A stretch of DNA of 64,000 nt. It comes from Rheinheimera pacifica. GTDB lineage: Bacteria > Pseudomonadota > Gammaproteobacteria > Enterobacterales > Alteromonadaceae. Both the position numbers and the translations under genes were made by a program. This document shows, piece after piece, positions 8,318 through 17,950 of the stretch (positions are counted from its first letter, which is position 1; every line of letters begins with the position of its first letter). The notes beneath the pieces are model-generated. The model had not been told where the DNA came from. It did not search any database and was given only the letters and a program-made list of their open reading frames with translations. The stretch is from the NCBI RefSeq assembly GCF_900108485.1, contig NZ_FNXF01000009.1, forward strand, positions 62,001 to 126,000, written 5' to 3'.

Positions 8318-11300
8318 CTAAGGCAATATATCCGACGCCAGCGGTTTTGCCATAGGTTGCGCTTTTAGCGGTGCAACCGGCTGGCTTTGCAATTTTTGCT
8401 GCAGGTAGGCAATGGCCTGCTCTAATTGCGCATCCTGGCCGTTAAAGCGGGCATAAGGTAAGTTATCTACCTCCTGATCCGGTGTTACGCCATAACCTTC
8501 AATGATCCAGCGCCCGTCCATAGCAAACTGAGCTGTTTCCGCTACCCGCGCCATGCCGTTATCGGCCAGCCGGTTACGGCCGGATAACCAGACACCGGCA
8601 CCGGCAGTACGCTTACCAATTAATGGCCCGAGCCCTAAAGCTTTAACCCCGGCAGAGAAGGTTTCACCATCGGAATATGTCAGTTGGTCGGTTAACACCA
8701 CTAAGTGACCACGAAACGCCTGCTGCATATTGGTGTAGGCATCGCCCTGGGTCGGCTGCCAGAATGCCCAGGCGCGGCGCAGCAGTTTTTCGATGATCCA
8801 GCTGTCAATATTACCGCCACGGTTGCGTCTTACATCAATAATTAAGCCGGGTTTGTCATAGTGGGCATAAAACTCGCGGGCAAAGTTGGCAATATCATTG
8901 GCGCCCATTGCATACAAATGTAAGTAACCTAACTGGTTATTGGCCGCGCCGGCAACCTGTTGCTGATTGGCTGACACCCAATCCTGATACCGCAGCATGC
9001 TGTCATGGCTACTGCTAACCGGCTCTACCACCGTTTGCCATTGTTGCTTGCCCCGCTGCAGAGTTAACAACACCTGCTTACCGGCCTGATTACGCAGTGC
9101 CTGAGTAAGGCCGGGAATATCCTTTACCGCGCGGCCATTAACAGAGACTAAGCTATCCCCCACTTTGGCATTAACACCGGGTTTGGCCAAAGGCGCAGCT
9201 TGTGCCGGTAGTTCACTGTCAGTACGGTAGATATGGCGGATCACCAGGCCATCTTTACCGGTACTAAACTCAGCCCCCAGGCTGGCGGCTTTCGCTGCTG
9301 TTTCATCCGCACGATATTCACCACCACGTACCTGCGAGTGCAATGCATTAAGCTCGCCCATCATCTGGGCAAAAATATCATCCAGCTCATAGCGGTCGGT
9401 CACCCGTGCTAATAATGGCTGATACTTCGCTTTGCTGGCTTGCCAGTCCAGGCCTCGCATGCCTTTATCAAACAGAAAATCACGGTGCATGCGCCAGCCA
9501 TCGGCAAACATTTGCTGCCACTCCTGTGCCGGATTAATACTCAGCTGCCAGCTGTCACTATTAAGCCGGGCTTTGGCCAGATCTGCCGGCGCTTTATCGC
9601 CGGCGTCCACCACATACATAGCGCCAGCGCCCTCGCTGGCGTGCTTACGCATAAACAGCTTTTTGCCATTGGCTGCTAACTGATAGTCGGCAATATCAGT
9701 GGCAAACACCTCAGCTTTGGCTTCTGTCTGGCTGAACTTAATCTGCTTTAATACCGGTTTGCTATCCGGGCCACTGTTACGATCCAGCAGATAAAGCCGT
9801 TTATCGGTTACCGCCAGTTGGCTGTAGTTGCCTGACGCCACCGGAACCTGCCACAAGCGGGCATTCAGGCCGTCCCAATCCACTAATGTCGCTTTTTTGC
9901 CTGTCAGGCTGTCTTTAGCCGCTTTGTCGTCACAGTTTTCCAGCTCCTGTAGCGGCCGAAACGCAAAGCAGGCTTGCTGCTTCAGGCTAACGGCAAACAG
10001 CTGGCTGCGCCGGTCAAACATCGGCCCCAGATTACGATCCCCCCAGGGATGGCCCGGAGTAGCCGTAAACTGCCGATCTGAGACAAAATACAGCCAGAGG
10101 CCATCGGGGCTGAACGCAGGTGCAAAGGAGGTGTATTTATCTGAAGTCAGCACCGCACTTTTCTGCTCGGCCAGGCTATACAGCACGACCTGCGAGCGGC
10201 TTTGCCTGGAAGAATTAAGCGTAAATGCCAGCAGTTTGCTGTCGGCCGACCAATTAATATCGTCATAACCGGCCAGGCCTATACCGCCACTGTAGACCTT
10301 GCTGTTACGCCCATTGCTTAACTGCAACAGCCATAAATCGCCGTTTTTATCATCATGTGCCAGATATTCGCCATCAGGCGATAGCGTTAGCTGCCAGCGA
10401 TGGCCGCTGCCATCTTTAGTTAATTGCTGCGCGTTATCTGAGCCATCGGCTGCAAAGCGCCAAATTTCATTTTCGCCACTGTGATCGTTAATGGCATAGA
10501 CCCATTTACCATCTTTAGACAGCACCGCCGCGCGGGAGCGGCTGCCAGCCGGCGTACTAATTTGCACCAGCCGTTGTTTGCCAGGCATAGCCAGCGCTAT
10601 CTGGCTGCGGGCAGTTACCACCACTTTATCGCTGTTATCGTGCTGCGCCTGATAAATAGCCGAATTAAAATACTGTAGTGGTTTATTGATAATACGCTCG
10701 CGCTGCTGCACTAAATCAGACTGTATCTGAAGTGTTAAAGTGCGGCTTTGGCCATCTGCCAGTTGCAGCAGCTGTAAATCGGCACCCAGCTGATACACAA
10801 TGCGCCCGTCTGACACACTGATGCGGCCAATACGCCAATCCTGATGAAAACTGTGCTGCTTAAAATCACCGCCTGAAGCAGCAACCGACCAGATATTGCT
10901 GTTACCGTCAGCGTCGCTGACAAAATACACCCGGCCCTGATAAAACAGCGGCTGGCTGATACTACCGTTGTGGCCTTTGCTTAGCAGTACGGCTTCATCT
11001 TTGCTACCCAGCGTCCAGCGCCATAGCTCACCCATGGCACCACCGCGGTATACCTTGCTATTGTCGCCGGTAAGCTGCAAACCAAAACGGCTGAAAAAAA
11101 CATTACCCCCTTGCTCGTCTATGCTGCCGCCGGAGGCATCTGCCAGCGGTAAGGTTTCAGTGGCTAAACTTAGCGGATCAACCGTTTTCAGCAGCCAGTA
11201 ATTGGCTGGCCCGGCGCCACTATCAGTAGCGTATAAAATACGGCCGTCAGCTAACCATTGTTGAATACGCACCCGGCTGTTTTCATAGCTGATACGTTTG

Positions 11301-11596
11301 GCTACACCACCAGCTAATGGCATCAGATAAATTTCAGCTGCGCCGTCATAATCAGCAACAAAGGCCAATTGGCTGCCATCTGGCGATAACAGCGGTTGGG
11401 TTTCTTCTGCAGCATGGCTGGTAATACGGCGGGCTTTTTCACTGTCTAGCCTGGCTTGCCATAAATCGCCTTCAGCGGTAAACACCAACTGATCCTGCTG
11501 TAATACCGGTGAACGGTAATAACCCTGTACTGCCAATGCCGGCAACGACAATAAACCCGGCAACGCCAGGCTTAGTAAGGTGTAACGTAGTTTCAT
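8318..11596 (-). CDS. Tricorn-like periplasmic S41 peptidase with WD40-like beta-propeller and PDZ domain
   Basis: A 1092-residue secreted peptidase resembling tricorn core protease. A signal peptide (MKLRYTLLSLALPGLLSLPALA) selects the ATG at 11596 over an upstream in-frame ATG at 11710 that would add 38 uncharged residues. Domains: TolB/PD40-type beta-propeller repeats (about 25-600, e.g. LLSPDGSQLAF, AFSPDGLWLYFVSD), a linker, a PDZ domain (KVGDSLVSVNGRAVKDIPG), and the S41B catalytic domain with nucleophile Ser975 in SDGETFSAG. It probably finishes the breakdown of peptides imported into the periplasm. A good terminator follows. It is transcribed in the same direction as the upstream aminotransferase but 118 bp away, so it may have its own promoter. 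Confidence 0.93.
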   Translation of the reverse strand: MKLRYTLLSLALPGLLSLPALAVQGYYRSPVLQQDQLVFTAEGDLWQARLDSEKARRITSHAAEETQPLLSPDGSQLAFVADYDGAAEIYLMPLAGGVAKRISYENSRVRIQQWLADGRILYATDSGAGPANYWLLKTVDPLSLATETLPLADASGGSIDEQGGNVFFSRFGLQLTGDNSKVYRGGAMGELWRWTLGSKDEAVLLSKGHNGSISQPLFYQGRVYFVSDADGNSNIWSVAASGGDFKQHSFHQDWRIGRISVSDGRIVYQLGADLQLLQLADGQSRTLTLQIQSDLVQQRERIINKPLQYFNSAIYQAQHDNSDKVVVTARSQIALAMPGKQRLVQISTPAGSRSRAAVLSKDGKWVYAINDHSGENEIWRFAADGSDNAQQLTKDGSGHRWQLTLSPDGEYLAHDDKNGDLWLLQLSNGRNSKVYSGGIGLAGYDDINWSADSKLLAFTLNSSRQSRSQVVLYSLAEQKSAVLTSDKYTSFAPAFSPDGLWLYFVSDRQFTATPGHPWGDRNLGPMFDRRSQLFAVSLKQQACFAFRPLQELENCDDKAAKDSLTGKKATLVDWDGLNARLWQVPVASGNYSQLAVTDKRLYLLDRNSGPDSKPVLKQIKFSQTEAKAEVFATDIADYQLAANGKKLFMRKHASEGAGAMYVVDAGDKAPADLAKARLNSDSWQLSINPAQEWQQMFADGWRMHRDFLFDKGMRGLDWQASKAKYQPLLARVTDRYELDDIFAQMMGELNALHSQVRGGEYRADETAAKAASLGAEFSTGKDGLVIRHIYRTDSELPAQAAPLAKPGVNAKVGDSLVSVNGRAVKDIPGLTQALRNQAGKQVLLTLQRGKQQWQTVVEPVSSSHDSMLRYQDWVSANQQQVAGAANNQLGYLHLYAMGANDIANFAREFYAHYDKPGLIIDVRRNRGGNIDSWIIEKLLRRAWAFWQPTQGDAYTNMQQAFRGHLVVLTDQLTYSDGETFSAGVKALGLGPLIGKRTAGAGVWLSGRNRLADNGMARVAETAQFAMDGRWIIEGYGVTPDQEVDNLPYARFNGQDAQLEQAIAYLQQKLQSQPVAPLKAQPMAKPLASDILP

Positions 11597-11714
11597 TAAG
11601 GCCTCGTAGCTATTTGGTATTGTTATGTTGCTGTTGTGCATCAACTTAGCAGAAGCGGCAAAACGCGCCAAACAAAAACGACCAAATAACCACAAGGCAT
11701 GATTAGCCAATAAA

Positions 11715-12854
11715 CTACGCTAAAACATCCTCTAACGCTTTGATACACAGCGCGATATTTTCGCGCCGGGCCGCATAACCCATCAGGCCGATACGCCAGG
11801 CTTTACCTGCCAGCTCACCCAGGCCAGCACCTATTTCCAGGTTATATTGCGCCAGCAACTGTTTACGCACGGCGGCATCATCGACACCCTGCGGAATATA
11901 CACACTGTTCAGCTGCGGCAGGCGGTACGGCTCTGCCACCACAAACTCCAGCCCCAAAGTTGTTAAACCTTGTTTTAGCAGCTCATGCATTTGCTTATGG
12001 CGCTGCCAGCTTTGCTCCAGCCCTTCGCCAGCCAGCAAGCGCAGCGATTCATGCAGTGCATACAGGGCGTTAACCGGTGCCGTGTGGTGATAACTGCGTT
12101 TGGCGCCACCACTCCAGTAGCTCATTACCAGGCTTTGATCTAAAAACCAGCTTTGTACCGGCCTGGTCCGCGCTTTAATACGCTCAACCGCTTTGGGTGA
12201 AAATGACACCGGCGATAAACCCGGCACACAAGATAAACACTTCTGACTGCCGGAATAGATAGCATCAATACCCCAGTCATCTACCCGCAGTTCAACACCG
12301 CCCAATGAAGTCACAACATCAACAATAGATAAACAGTCGTATTGCTGTGCCAGCGCACACAGGGTTTTCGCATCCGACAAGGCGCCGGTTGAGGTTTCAG
12401 CATGCACAAAGGCCAGATACTTTGCCTGCGGGTTGGCTTTTAATGCTGCTTCCACTGCAGCCGGGTCTACCGGCTCGCCCCAGGCATTGTCTACCGTAAT
12501 AGCGGTAGCACCACAGCGCTCAACGTTTTGGCGCATCCGTTCGCCAAATACACCGTTACGGCACACGATTACCGTATCACCTGGCTCTAACAGATTCACA
12601 AAGCAGGTTTCCATACCGGCACTGCCGGGCGCTGATACTGCCAGTGTCATATCGTTTTGGGTTTGAAAGGCATACTGCAGCAGCTGCTTTAACTCATCCA
12701 TCATGCCGATAAACAGTGGGTCTAAATGGCCGACTGTTGGCCGGGCCTGAGCGGCTAAAACCTGAGGGTGCACATCTGATGGCCCGGGGCCCATCAGGAT
12801 GCGGCGTGGGGGTAAAAATGCATCTATTTTCGGTGCCGGTATAGTCTGTAACAT
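11715..12854 (-). CDS. Class V aminotransferase (serine/alanine-glyoxylate type)
   Basis: A 379-residue PLP enzyme of the alanine-glyoxylate / serine-pyruvate aminotransferase group. It shows the N-terminal motif LMGPGPSDVHPQVL (20-33), the PLP-stacking and Asp region SIVDVVTSLGG (176-186), and the Schiff-base lysine Lys205 in SGSQKCLS. It transfers an amino group between small amino acids such as serine, glycine or alanine and glyoxylate or pyruvate; the exact substrate cannot be read from the sequence. No pathway partner sits beside it. The next gene downstream is the tricorn-like peptidase. Confidence 0.88.
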   Translation of the reverse strand: MLQTIPAPKIDAFLPPRRILMGPGPSDVHPQVLAAQARPTVGHLDPLFIGMMDELKQLLQYAFQTQNDMTLAVSAPGSAGMETCFVNLLEPGDTVIVCRNGVFGERMRQNVERCGATAITVDNAWGEPVDPAAVEAALKANPQAKYLAFVHAETSTGALSDAKTLCALAQQYDCLSIVDVVTSLGGVELRVDDWGIDAIYSGSQKCLSCVPGLSPVSFSPKAVERIKARTRPVQSWFLDQSLVMSYWSGGAKRSYHHTAPVNALYALHESLRLLAGEGLEQSWQRHKQMHELLKQGLTTLGLEFVVAEPYRLPQLNSVYIPQGVDDAAVRKQLLAQYNLEIGAGLGELAGKAWRIGLMGYAARRENIALCIKALEDVLA

Positions 12855-12927
12855 AAGAACTCCGTACAGTTATTTTTGCTTTACCATAGCAAAATCGCGC
12901 TTTGATAGCAGTATTGTTCGGCTATTG

Positions 12928-12983
12928 CCGCTATTCAAAGGATCAATAGTTCAAAGCAGCAATAACTCAAAGCATCAATAGTG
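12928..12983. repeat. Short imperfect tandem repeat, 16-bp period
   Basis: Between the aminotransferase and phnA genes, CAATAGTTCAAAGCAG (12944-12959) is followed at once by CAATAACTCAAAGCAT (12960-12975) and a half unit CAATAGTG. A more diverged unit (CTATTCAAAGGAT) precedes them. No function is evident. Confidence 0.7.
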
Positions 12984-13051
12984 CCACTGCAGGGCCAGCC
13001 TGAGGTATAATGCGCGTTTTTGCGCTTAAGCGCTGTTTCAGGAACCCTGCT

Positions 13052-13393
13052 ATGAGTACATTACCCGCCTGCCCTAAATGCCAGTCTGCTTACACCTATG
13101 AAGATGGCGCCCTGTTAATTTGTCCGGAGTGCGGCCATGAGTGGTCTGCTAATGTGGTCGATACCGCAGACAGTAAACAGATCCGCGATAGCGCCGGCAA
13201 TGTGCTGCAGGATGGTGATACGGTAACGGTGATTAAAGATTTAAAAGTCAAAGGCTCATCCTCAGTAGTAAAAATTGGCACTAAGGTGAAAAACATCCGC
13301 CTGGTAGAGGGCGATCATGATATAGACTGCAAAATTGATGGCTTTGGCGCCATGAGTTTAAAATCGGAGTTTGTGCGTAAAGTACAAGACTAA
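13052..13393 (+). CDS. yjdM: PhnA/YjdM-family zinc-ribbon protein
   Basis: A 113-residue cytoplasmic protein of the PhnA (YjdM) family. It has an N-terminal zinc ribbon, with Cys7-x2-Cys10 and Cys24-x2-Cys27 ([12 protein letters not shown]), and a C-terminal SH3-like PhnA domain ([31 protein letters not shown]). It was first linked to phosphonate utilisation in E. coli, but it lies outside the phn operon there and its function is not settled. I chose the ATG at 13052; the longer frame from 13010 adds an unconserved arginine-rich stretch. It is monocistronic and converges on htpX. Confidence 0.88.
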   Translation: MSTLPACPKCQSAYTYEDGALLICPECGHEWSANVVDTADSKQIRDSAGNVLQDGDTVTVIKDLKVKGSSSVVKIGTKVKNIRLVEGDHDIDCKIDGFGAMSLKSEFVRKVQD

Positions 13394-13400
13394 AAAAACA

Positions 13401-13433
13401 AAAAAGGGGCATAAAGCCCCGTTTTGTTTTTAC
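13401..13433. terminator. Bidirectional terminator between phnA/yjdM and htpX
   Basis: GGGGC-ATAAA-GCCCC (13406-13420) is flanked by a run of A on the left and a T-rich run (GTTTTGTTTTT) on the right. It can serve both converging genes. Confidence 0.85.
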
Positions 13434-13443
13434 CTGCTATCGA

Positions 13444-14307
13444 TTAAAAACGTCCGCGCAGCGCAGCAATACGTTTTTCCAGCGGCGGGTGGCTTAAAAA
13501 CAGCTCAGATTTTGCCGCACCACCGGCAATACCAAAAGCCATCATACTGCCTTCCAGCCGGCTTTCGTGGTTATGCTTTAAGCGTTCCAGCGCGGCGATC
13601 ATCTTATTCGGCCCGCCTTCAAGCTTGGCAGCACCGGCATCAGCACGGTATTCACGCTGACGTGAGAACCACATCACGATAATACTGGCCAGTACGCCAA
13701 ATACCATTTCCAGCACTATTACGGTGGCAAAATAGGCTATACCGCCACCCTGATTATTATTGCCGTTATTGTTCAGCATGCCGGCAACCAAACGGGCAAG
13801 GAAAATTACAAAGGTGTTTACCACGCCCTGGATCAGCGTCAGCGTAACCATATCGCCATTAGCAATATGCGACACTTCGTGCGCCAGCACCGCTTCCACT
13901 TCGTCTTCGCGCATATTGCGCAGCAAACCGGTACTTACGGCAACTAAAGCATCATTGCGGTTCATGCCGGTGGCAAAGGCATTCATTTCCGGTGAGTCGT
14001 ACACGGCCACTTCCGGCATACCAATACCGGCGGCTTTAGCCTGGCGCGCTACGGTAGCCATTAACCATTGTTCGGTAGCATTGCGGGGTTGCTCAATTAC
14101 CACTGCACCGGTAGAACGTTTTGCCATCCACTTTGACATGGCCAGGGAGATAAAAGAGCCGCCAAAACCAAACACTGCAGCAAATACCAGTAAGCCGCCA
14201 ATGCTGCTGCGATCCACGCCGAGGAAACTGAATACGATATTGAGCACTATGCTCAGCACCAGAATAACCGCCAGGTTGGTGGCTAAAAATAAAAATACTC
14301 TTTTCAT
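13444..14307 (-). CDS. htpX: Membrane zinc metalloprotease HtpX (M48B)
   Basis: A 287-residue inner-membrane protease for quality control of membrane proteins, working alongside FtsH. It has two N-terminal helices (about 4-29 and 35-58), the zinc motif HEVSH at 143-147 ([12 protein letters not shown]), two further hydrophobic segments (about 158-180 and 195-215), and the third zinc ligand region [11 protein letters not shown]. Length and motifs match E. coli HtpX (293 residues). It is monocistronic, divergent from pepE and convergent with phnA/yjdM. In enterobacteria the Cpx stress response controls htpX; I did not identify such a site here. Confidence 0.97.
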   Translation of the reverse strand: MKRVFLFLATNLAVILVLSIVLNIVFSFLGVDRSSIGGLLVFAAVFGFGGSFISLAMSKWMAKRSTGAVVIEQPRNATEQWLMATVARQAKAAGIGMPEVAVYDSPEMNAFATGMNRNDALVAVSTGLLRNMREDEVEAVLAHEVSHIANGDMVTLTLIQGVVNTFVIFLARLVAGMLNNNGNNNQGGGIAYFATVIVLEMVFGVLASIIVMWFSRQREYRADAGAAKLEGGPNKMIAALERLKHNHESRLEGSMMAFGIAGGAAKSELFLSHPPLEKRIAALRGRF

Positions 14308-14449
14308 ACTGCATTCCTCAATTGGTTTACTGCACGTAATATATGGCTTTAGAGGCCATTTTCAATTTAAACAACGCAGATTATTTGTAAGAAAAGGTGT
14401 CTGCCGTAGCGCTTTTGGCTACAATGGCAGCAACATGAAGGAGTTAGCC

Positions 14450-15151
14450 ATGCAATTATTACTACTGAGCAGTTCGCGCGCTAATAACAGCGCTTATCTG
14501 GCCCCATATATGGCGTGGCTTACTGAGCACTTACGCGGTGTAGATGAGTTGCTGTTTATTCCTTACGCCGGCGTCAGCATTAACTATGACGACTATCTGG
14601 CCACAGTGCAGCAGGCACTGGCGCCACAGGGCATTAAGGTGCGCAGTATTCATCAGTTTGCTGATGCACGCCAGGCTGTGGTGCAAGCGCAGGCTATTGC
14701 GGTAGGTGGCGGCAATACCTTTCACCTGCTTTATCAGCTATATCAACAGGATATAGTGCAACTCATCAAGAAACGCGTAACCGAAGGCGTACCCTATATT
14801 GGTTGGAGTGCCGGCTCAAACATTGCCGGCGCCACCATTCGCACCACTAACGATATGCCAATCATTGAACCGGCCTCGTTTAATGCGTTAAACCTGTTAC
14901 CACTGCAATTAAACCCGCATTACACCGACTATAAGCCGGAAGGTTTTCATGGTGAGACCCGCGATATGCGCTTAGCGGAGTTTATGCAACTGCATCCGGC
15001 CACACCCATTATTGCCCTGCCAGAAGGTACGGCACTAAAACGCAGTGGCAATAGCCTGACATTGCTTGGTGCTGGCGGGGGTTATCTGTTTGTCGGCGGT
15101 AATAAAACGCCACTGGCAGCAGACAGCGATTTAGATGAGTTTTTGCTGTAA
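14450..15151 (+). CDS. pepE: Peptidase E (alpha-aspartyl dipeptidase, S51)
   Basis: A 233-residue cytoplasmic serine dipeptidase that cleaves dipeptides with N-terminal aspartate. The nucleophile elbow is GWSAGSNIA, with the preceding GGGNTFHLL motif and the following LNLLPLQLNPHY segment typical of S51. The start is ATG at 14450, with AAGGAG at 14438-14443. A longer open frame extends back to 13760 over the htpX gene on the other strand, but it has no ribosome site and no homology, so I reject that extension. It is a single gene; the downstream gap holds a palindromic repeat. Confidence 0.93.
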   Translation: MQLLLLSSSRANNSAYLAPYMAWLTEHLRGVDELLFIPYAGVSINYDDYLATVQQALAPQGIKVRSIHQFADARQAVVQAQAIAVGGGNTFHLLYQLYQQDIVQLIKKRVTEGVPYIGWSAGSNIAGATIRTTNDMPIIEPASFNALNLLPLQLNPHYTDYKPEGFHGETRDMRLAEFMQLHPATPIIALPEGTALKRSGNSLTLLGAGGGYLFVGGNKTPLAADSDLDEFLL

Positions 15152-15176
15152 GAGAATTCTCTGCGGAGCTCAGAGT

Positions 15177-15319
15177 CTGTTTACGAAGGTTGGAATAAAC
15201 AGCCTGTATGGACGGGAGCAATCGGTTTGCTCTAAACCAACCGTTGAAGGCATGGATGCCTGAATCGAGCCTACAGGGATGTATTCACGGCGTGTTGGTG
15301 TGGGCAAACCGGTTGCTCC
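15177..15319. repeat. Palindrome-rich intergenic element reaching into the bioD 3' end
   Basis: Two nested inverted-repeat pairs are visible. CTGTTTA (15177-15183) pairs with TAAACAG (15196-15202). GGAGCAATCGGTTTGCTC (15215-15232) pairs, with two mismatches, with GGGCAAACCGGTTGCTCC (15302-15319). The middle part (AGCCTACAGGGATGTATTCA, 15269-15288) reads like a dispersed gammaproteobacterial intergenic repeat I have seen, though only one copy is present here. The right arm lies inside the last codons of bioD. Confidence 0.6.
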
Positions 15320-16001
15320 TGACACCTTGCATAAGCTGTGTCGCCAAATCCAGAGCTAACTGCTGATACTGCACCGGTTCCGGCGCAAAAGGTACAACCC
15401 CCAAACAAGGTGCAGTGATACGCTGGCGTAAATCGGCAATATTTTGCTCAAGTAACGCCATGTGCGGATCAATACAGTTTGCAACCCAACCCAGCAAAGA
15501 GCAGCCGCTGCGCTCAATTTCGCGCACCGTTAGCATGGCATGGTTTAAACAGCCCAGTTTCATGCCTACCACCAGCACTACCGGTAACTGCTTATCGGCC
15601 ACCCAGTCGGCCAGATAACGCTGATTGCTTATCGGCAATAACCAGCCGCCGGCGCCTTCAATTAATAATTGCTGCACCGGTAATTGCTGCCACTGGGCCA
15701 AGGCAGCATCTAACTGAGCTTCGTCAATCGGTAATTGCTCGTTAGCGGCCGCCAAATGCGGTGCCACCGGCGCCTGATAACAGACTGGATTGATCATTTC
15801 ATAAGGTAACGCGATACCGGAATGTTGTTGCAACAGTAACGCGTCACCATTGCAGCCTTGGCCGTCAGCCCCCGCCGCTATTGGCTTTACGCCAAGCGCT
15901 GTTGTGCCCAGCGCTTTAAAGCCTTGCAACAGCAGGCTGCTGACATAGGTCTTGCCGGCGTCGGTATCGGTAGCGGTAATAAAGCAGTTGTTAATTGGCA
16001 T
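15285..16001 (-). CDS. bioD: Dethiobiotin synthetase
   Basis: A 238-residue ATP-dependent carboxylase that closes the ureido ring of dethiobiotin from DAPA. Its P-loop is TATDTDAGKT (9-18), close to the usual GTDTxxGKT, and the IEGAGGWLLPI motif for substrate binding is present. It is the last gene of bioBFCD, overlapping bioC by 11 bp. The C-terminal tail (RSNRFAHTNTP) is encoded by the inverted-repeat element that follows, so the natural C-terminus may have been altered by insertion of that element. This should not affect the catalytic core. Confidence 0.95.
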   Translation of the reverse strand: MPINNCFITATDTDAGKTYVSSLLLQGFKALGTTALGVKPIAAGADGQGCNGDALLLQQHSGIALPYEMINPVCYQAPVAPHLAAANEQLPIDEAQLDAALAQWQQLPVQQLLIEGAGGWLLPISNQRYLADWVADKQLPVVLVVGMKLGCLNHAMLTVREIERSGCSLLGWVANCIDPHMALLEQNIADLRQRITAPCLGVVPFAPEPVQYQQLALDLATQLMQGVRSNRFAHTNTP

Positions 16002-16800
16002 CTTTATAGCCGCTGATAATCAGCACCTGATAACTGGCCGGTAAGCCCAGCGTGCTGCGGTGGATGTTATAAGCACCGGCCAGATTTTGCCAGTAGCCTT
16101 TGCCGGTTAAACCGCGACTTTGCCGTCCGGCAACCTGATTGGCACCCAGCGCTTTTAACTCGCGCGCCAGGCTGATAACGTCCGGATAAAACAGCGGGTA
16201 ACAACGTTGTTCAAACTGCCAGCGAATGCTGCTGACCGGTTTTGCAGCGGCAACTACCTCAGCCGCAGGCAAAAAGCGGTTTACATGCTGCTGTTGATCC
16301 AAACTGGCAAATGCCTGTTTCAGCTCTGCCAGGGTACCATCGACTAAAGTCGTCAGTACCACCCGACCACCGGGCGCTAATATGCGGTCTATTTCGGCAA
16401 ATACCGCCGCCGGTTTGGCGCACCACTGCAGCATTAAGCTGGAAAACACTTTATCAACGCTGTGCGCCGCCAGTGGCAATTGCTTAGCATCTGCCTGTAG
16501 ATAGCTTGTACCGATGTGAGCGGCTAGCTGCTGGCTTGCAGCTTTTGCCAGCATACCGGCGCTTAAATCTGCCGCGGTAAAATGGCTGCAATAGGTAGCA
16601 AAGCGCGGATGGATCCAACCCGGGCCACAGCCTAAATCGAGCAAATGCCCCTGGTTGTTCGCCGGCAACAGTGCCAGCGCATCCAATGCCACCTGTTGCT
16701 GCAGCCGCGCTGCCGGTAAATAGCTGTCACAGGCTTTACCAAAACTCTGTGCCACCTGGCGGATAAAACCCTCTGCGGTTGCAGCGCTAACTGCTGTCAT
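15991..16800 (-). CDS. bioC: Malonyl-ACP O-methyltransferase BioC
   Basis: A 269-residue SAM-dependent methyltransferase that methylates malonyl-ACP, so that fatty-acid synthase can build the pimeloyl chain. SAM motif I is LLDLGCGPG (53-61), and the following acidic and HSVDKVFSSLMLQW motifs fit BioC. It lies between bioF (4-bp ATGA overlap) and bioD. The pimeloyl-ACP esterase partner (bioH) is not in this window. Confidence 0.94.
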   Translation of the reverse strand: MTAVSAATAEGFIRQVAQSFGKACDSYLPAARLQQQVALDALALLPANNQGHLLDLGCGPGWIHPRFATYCSHFTAADLSAGMLAKAASQQLAAHIGTSYLQADAKQLPLAAHSVDKVFSSLMLQWCAKPAAVFAEIDRILAPGGRVVLTTLVDGTLAELKQAFASLDQQQHVNRFLPAAEVVAAAKPVSSIRWQFEQRCYPLFYPDVISLARELKALGANQVAGRQSRGLTGKGYWQNLAGAYNIHRSTLGLPASYQVLIISGYKDAN

Positions 16801-17948
16801 AGCACCTGCCTTAATTGTTGCAGCAACAATGTAATATCTTCAGCCGTATGCGCCGCACTTAGTGTAATGCGTAAACGAGCACTGCTCTGCGGTACTGTTG
16901 GCGGGCGAATGGCGCTAAGCCAAATACCCCGTTGTTTTAATTGGTTACTGACAGCCACAGCGCGCTCGCTGCTACCCAATACCAGGCCCTGAATAGCACT
17001 TTGCGAATTAAGCAGCGGCAGATCGGCGCCCAGGCGGCGAAACAAGGTGATATTGCTGTGTAGCTTATCGCGCCGCCAACTATCGCTGCGGCACAGCTCA
17101 ATGCTTTTTAGCACGGCTGCACATAGCGGTGGTGGCAAAGCGGTACTGTAAATATAATGCCGGCCAAACTGCTCGATATAATCGATCACGGTTTTACTGC
17201 CAGCAATAAAAGCTCCGCCGGTGCCCAGTGCTTTACCAAAGTTAGCCATAGTGCAAAACAGCTCACTTTGCGCAATGCCCTGCGCCGCGGCAGTGCCTCT
17301 GCCCTCTGGCCCCAACACGCCCAAGCCATGGGCATCATCCAGCAGCAGCGGAGCATCATAGCGTCGGCACAACGTTAACATCGCCGCCAGATCCGGGCTG
17401 TCGCCATCCATACTGAACACACCTTCTGTCACCACCATCGGCTGGCTTACCTGGCTAAGCAGGTTTTGCAAGGCCGCAACATCATTGTGGGCAAAGCGCT
17501 TTAAGCTGGCTTCACTGTGCAGTGCAGCATCAATTATTGAGGCGTGGCTAAGCTTATCCAGTACCAGGGTGTCGTTTTTACTGCTTAATGTCAGCAGCAT
17601 GGCCTGATTGGCGGCAAAGCCGGAGGAGAACAGCAATACCCGCTCTACTCCCAGCCAGTCGGCTAAGCTGTCGCTAAGCTGCTGATGCACCGCATGCTGG
17701 CCAGTAACCAATGGCGAGCCGCTGCTACCAGCGCCAAACTGTGCAGCACCATCAGCATAAGCCTGCAACACCGGCGGTGCTGTTGCCAGGCTCAGATAAT
17801 CGTTACCGCAAAAGTTGAGGTAACTTGTGCCGGCAACAACTACTAACCTGCCGTTGTAACGTTCCAGCGTTACCGGAGTGCGCAGCAGCTGTTGTGCTCT
17901 GCGCAGTTCAAGCGCCTGGCTTAACTGCGCCAGCTTAGCCTGTGGCAT
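16797..17948 (-). CDS. bioF: 8-amino-7-oxononanoate synthase
   Basis: A 383-residue PLP enzyme condensing pimeloyl-ACP/CoA with L-alanine to give KAPA. The Schiff-base lysine is Lys239 in ANFGKALGTGG (E. coli Lys236), with the cofactor motifs FCGNDYLSL, SSGFAANQAM and DDAHGLGVLG. It starts 2 bp after the bioB stop and overlaps bioC by 4 bp, so the four genes are tightly coupled. Confidence 0.97.
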   Translation of the reverse strand: MPQAKLAQLSQALELRRAQQLLRTPVTLERYNGRLVVVAGTSYLNFCGNDYLSLATAPPVLQAYADGAAQFGAGSSGSPLVTGQHAVHQQLSDSLADWLGVERVLLFSSGFAANQAMLLTLSSKNDTLVLDKLSHASIIDAALHSEASLKRFAHNDVAALQNLLSQVSQPMVVTEGVFSMDGDSPDLAAMLTLCRRYDAPLLLDDAHGLGVLGPEGRGTAAAQGIAQSELFCTMANFGKALGTGGAFIAGSKTVIDYIEQFGRHYIYSTALPPPLCAAVLKSIELCRSDSWRRDKLHSNITLFRRLGADLPLLNSQSAIQGLVLGSSERAVAVSNQLKQRGIWLSAIRPPTVPQSSARLRITLSAAHTAEDITLLLQQLRQVL

Positions 17949-17950
17949 GT

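Noticed and set aside
13760-14449. A 230-codon upstream extension of pepE antisense to htpX
   Set aside because: PepE homology and the AAGGAG site begin at 14450; the extension only mirrors htpX on the other strand.
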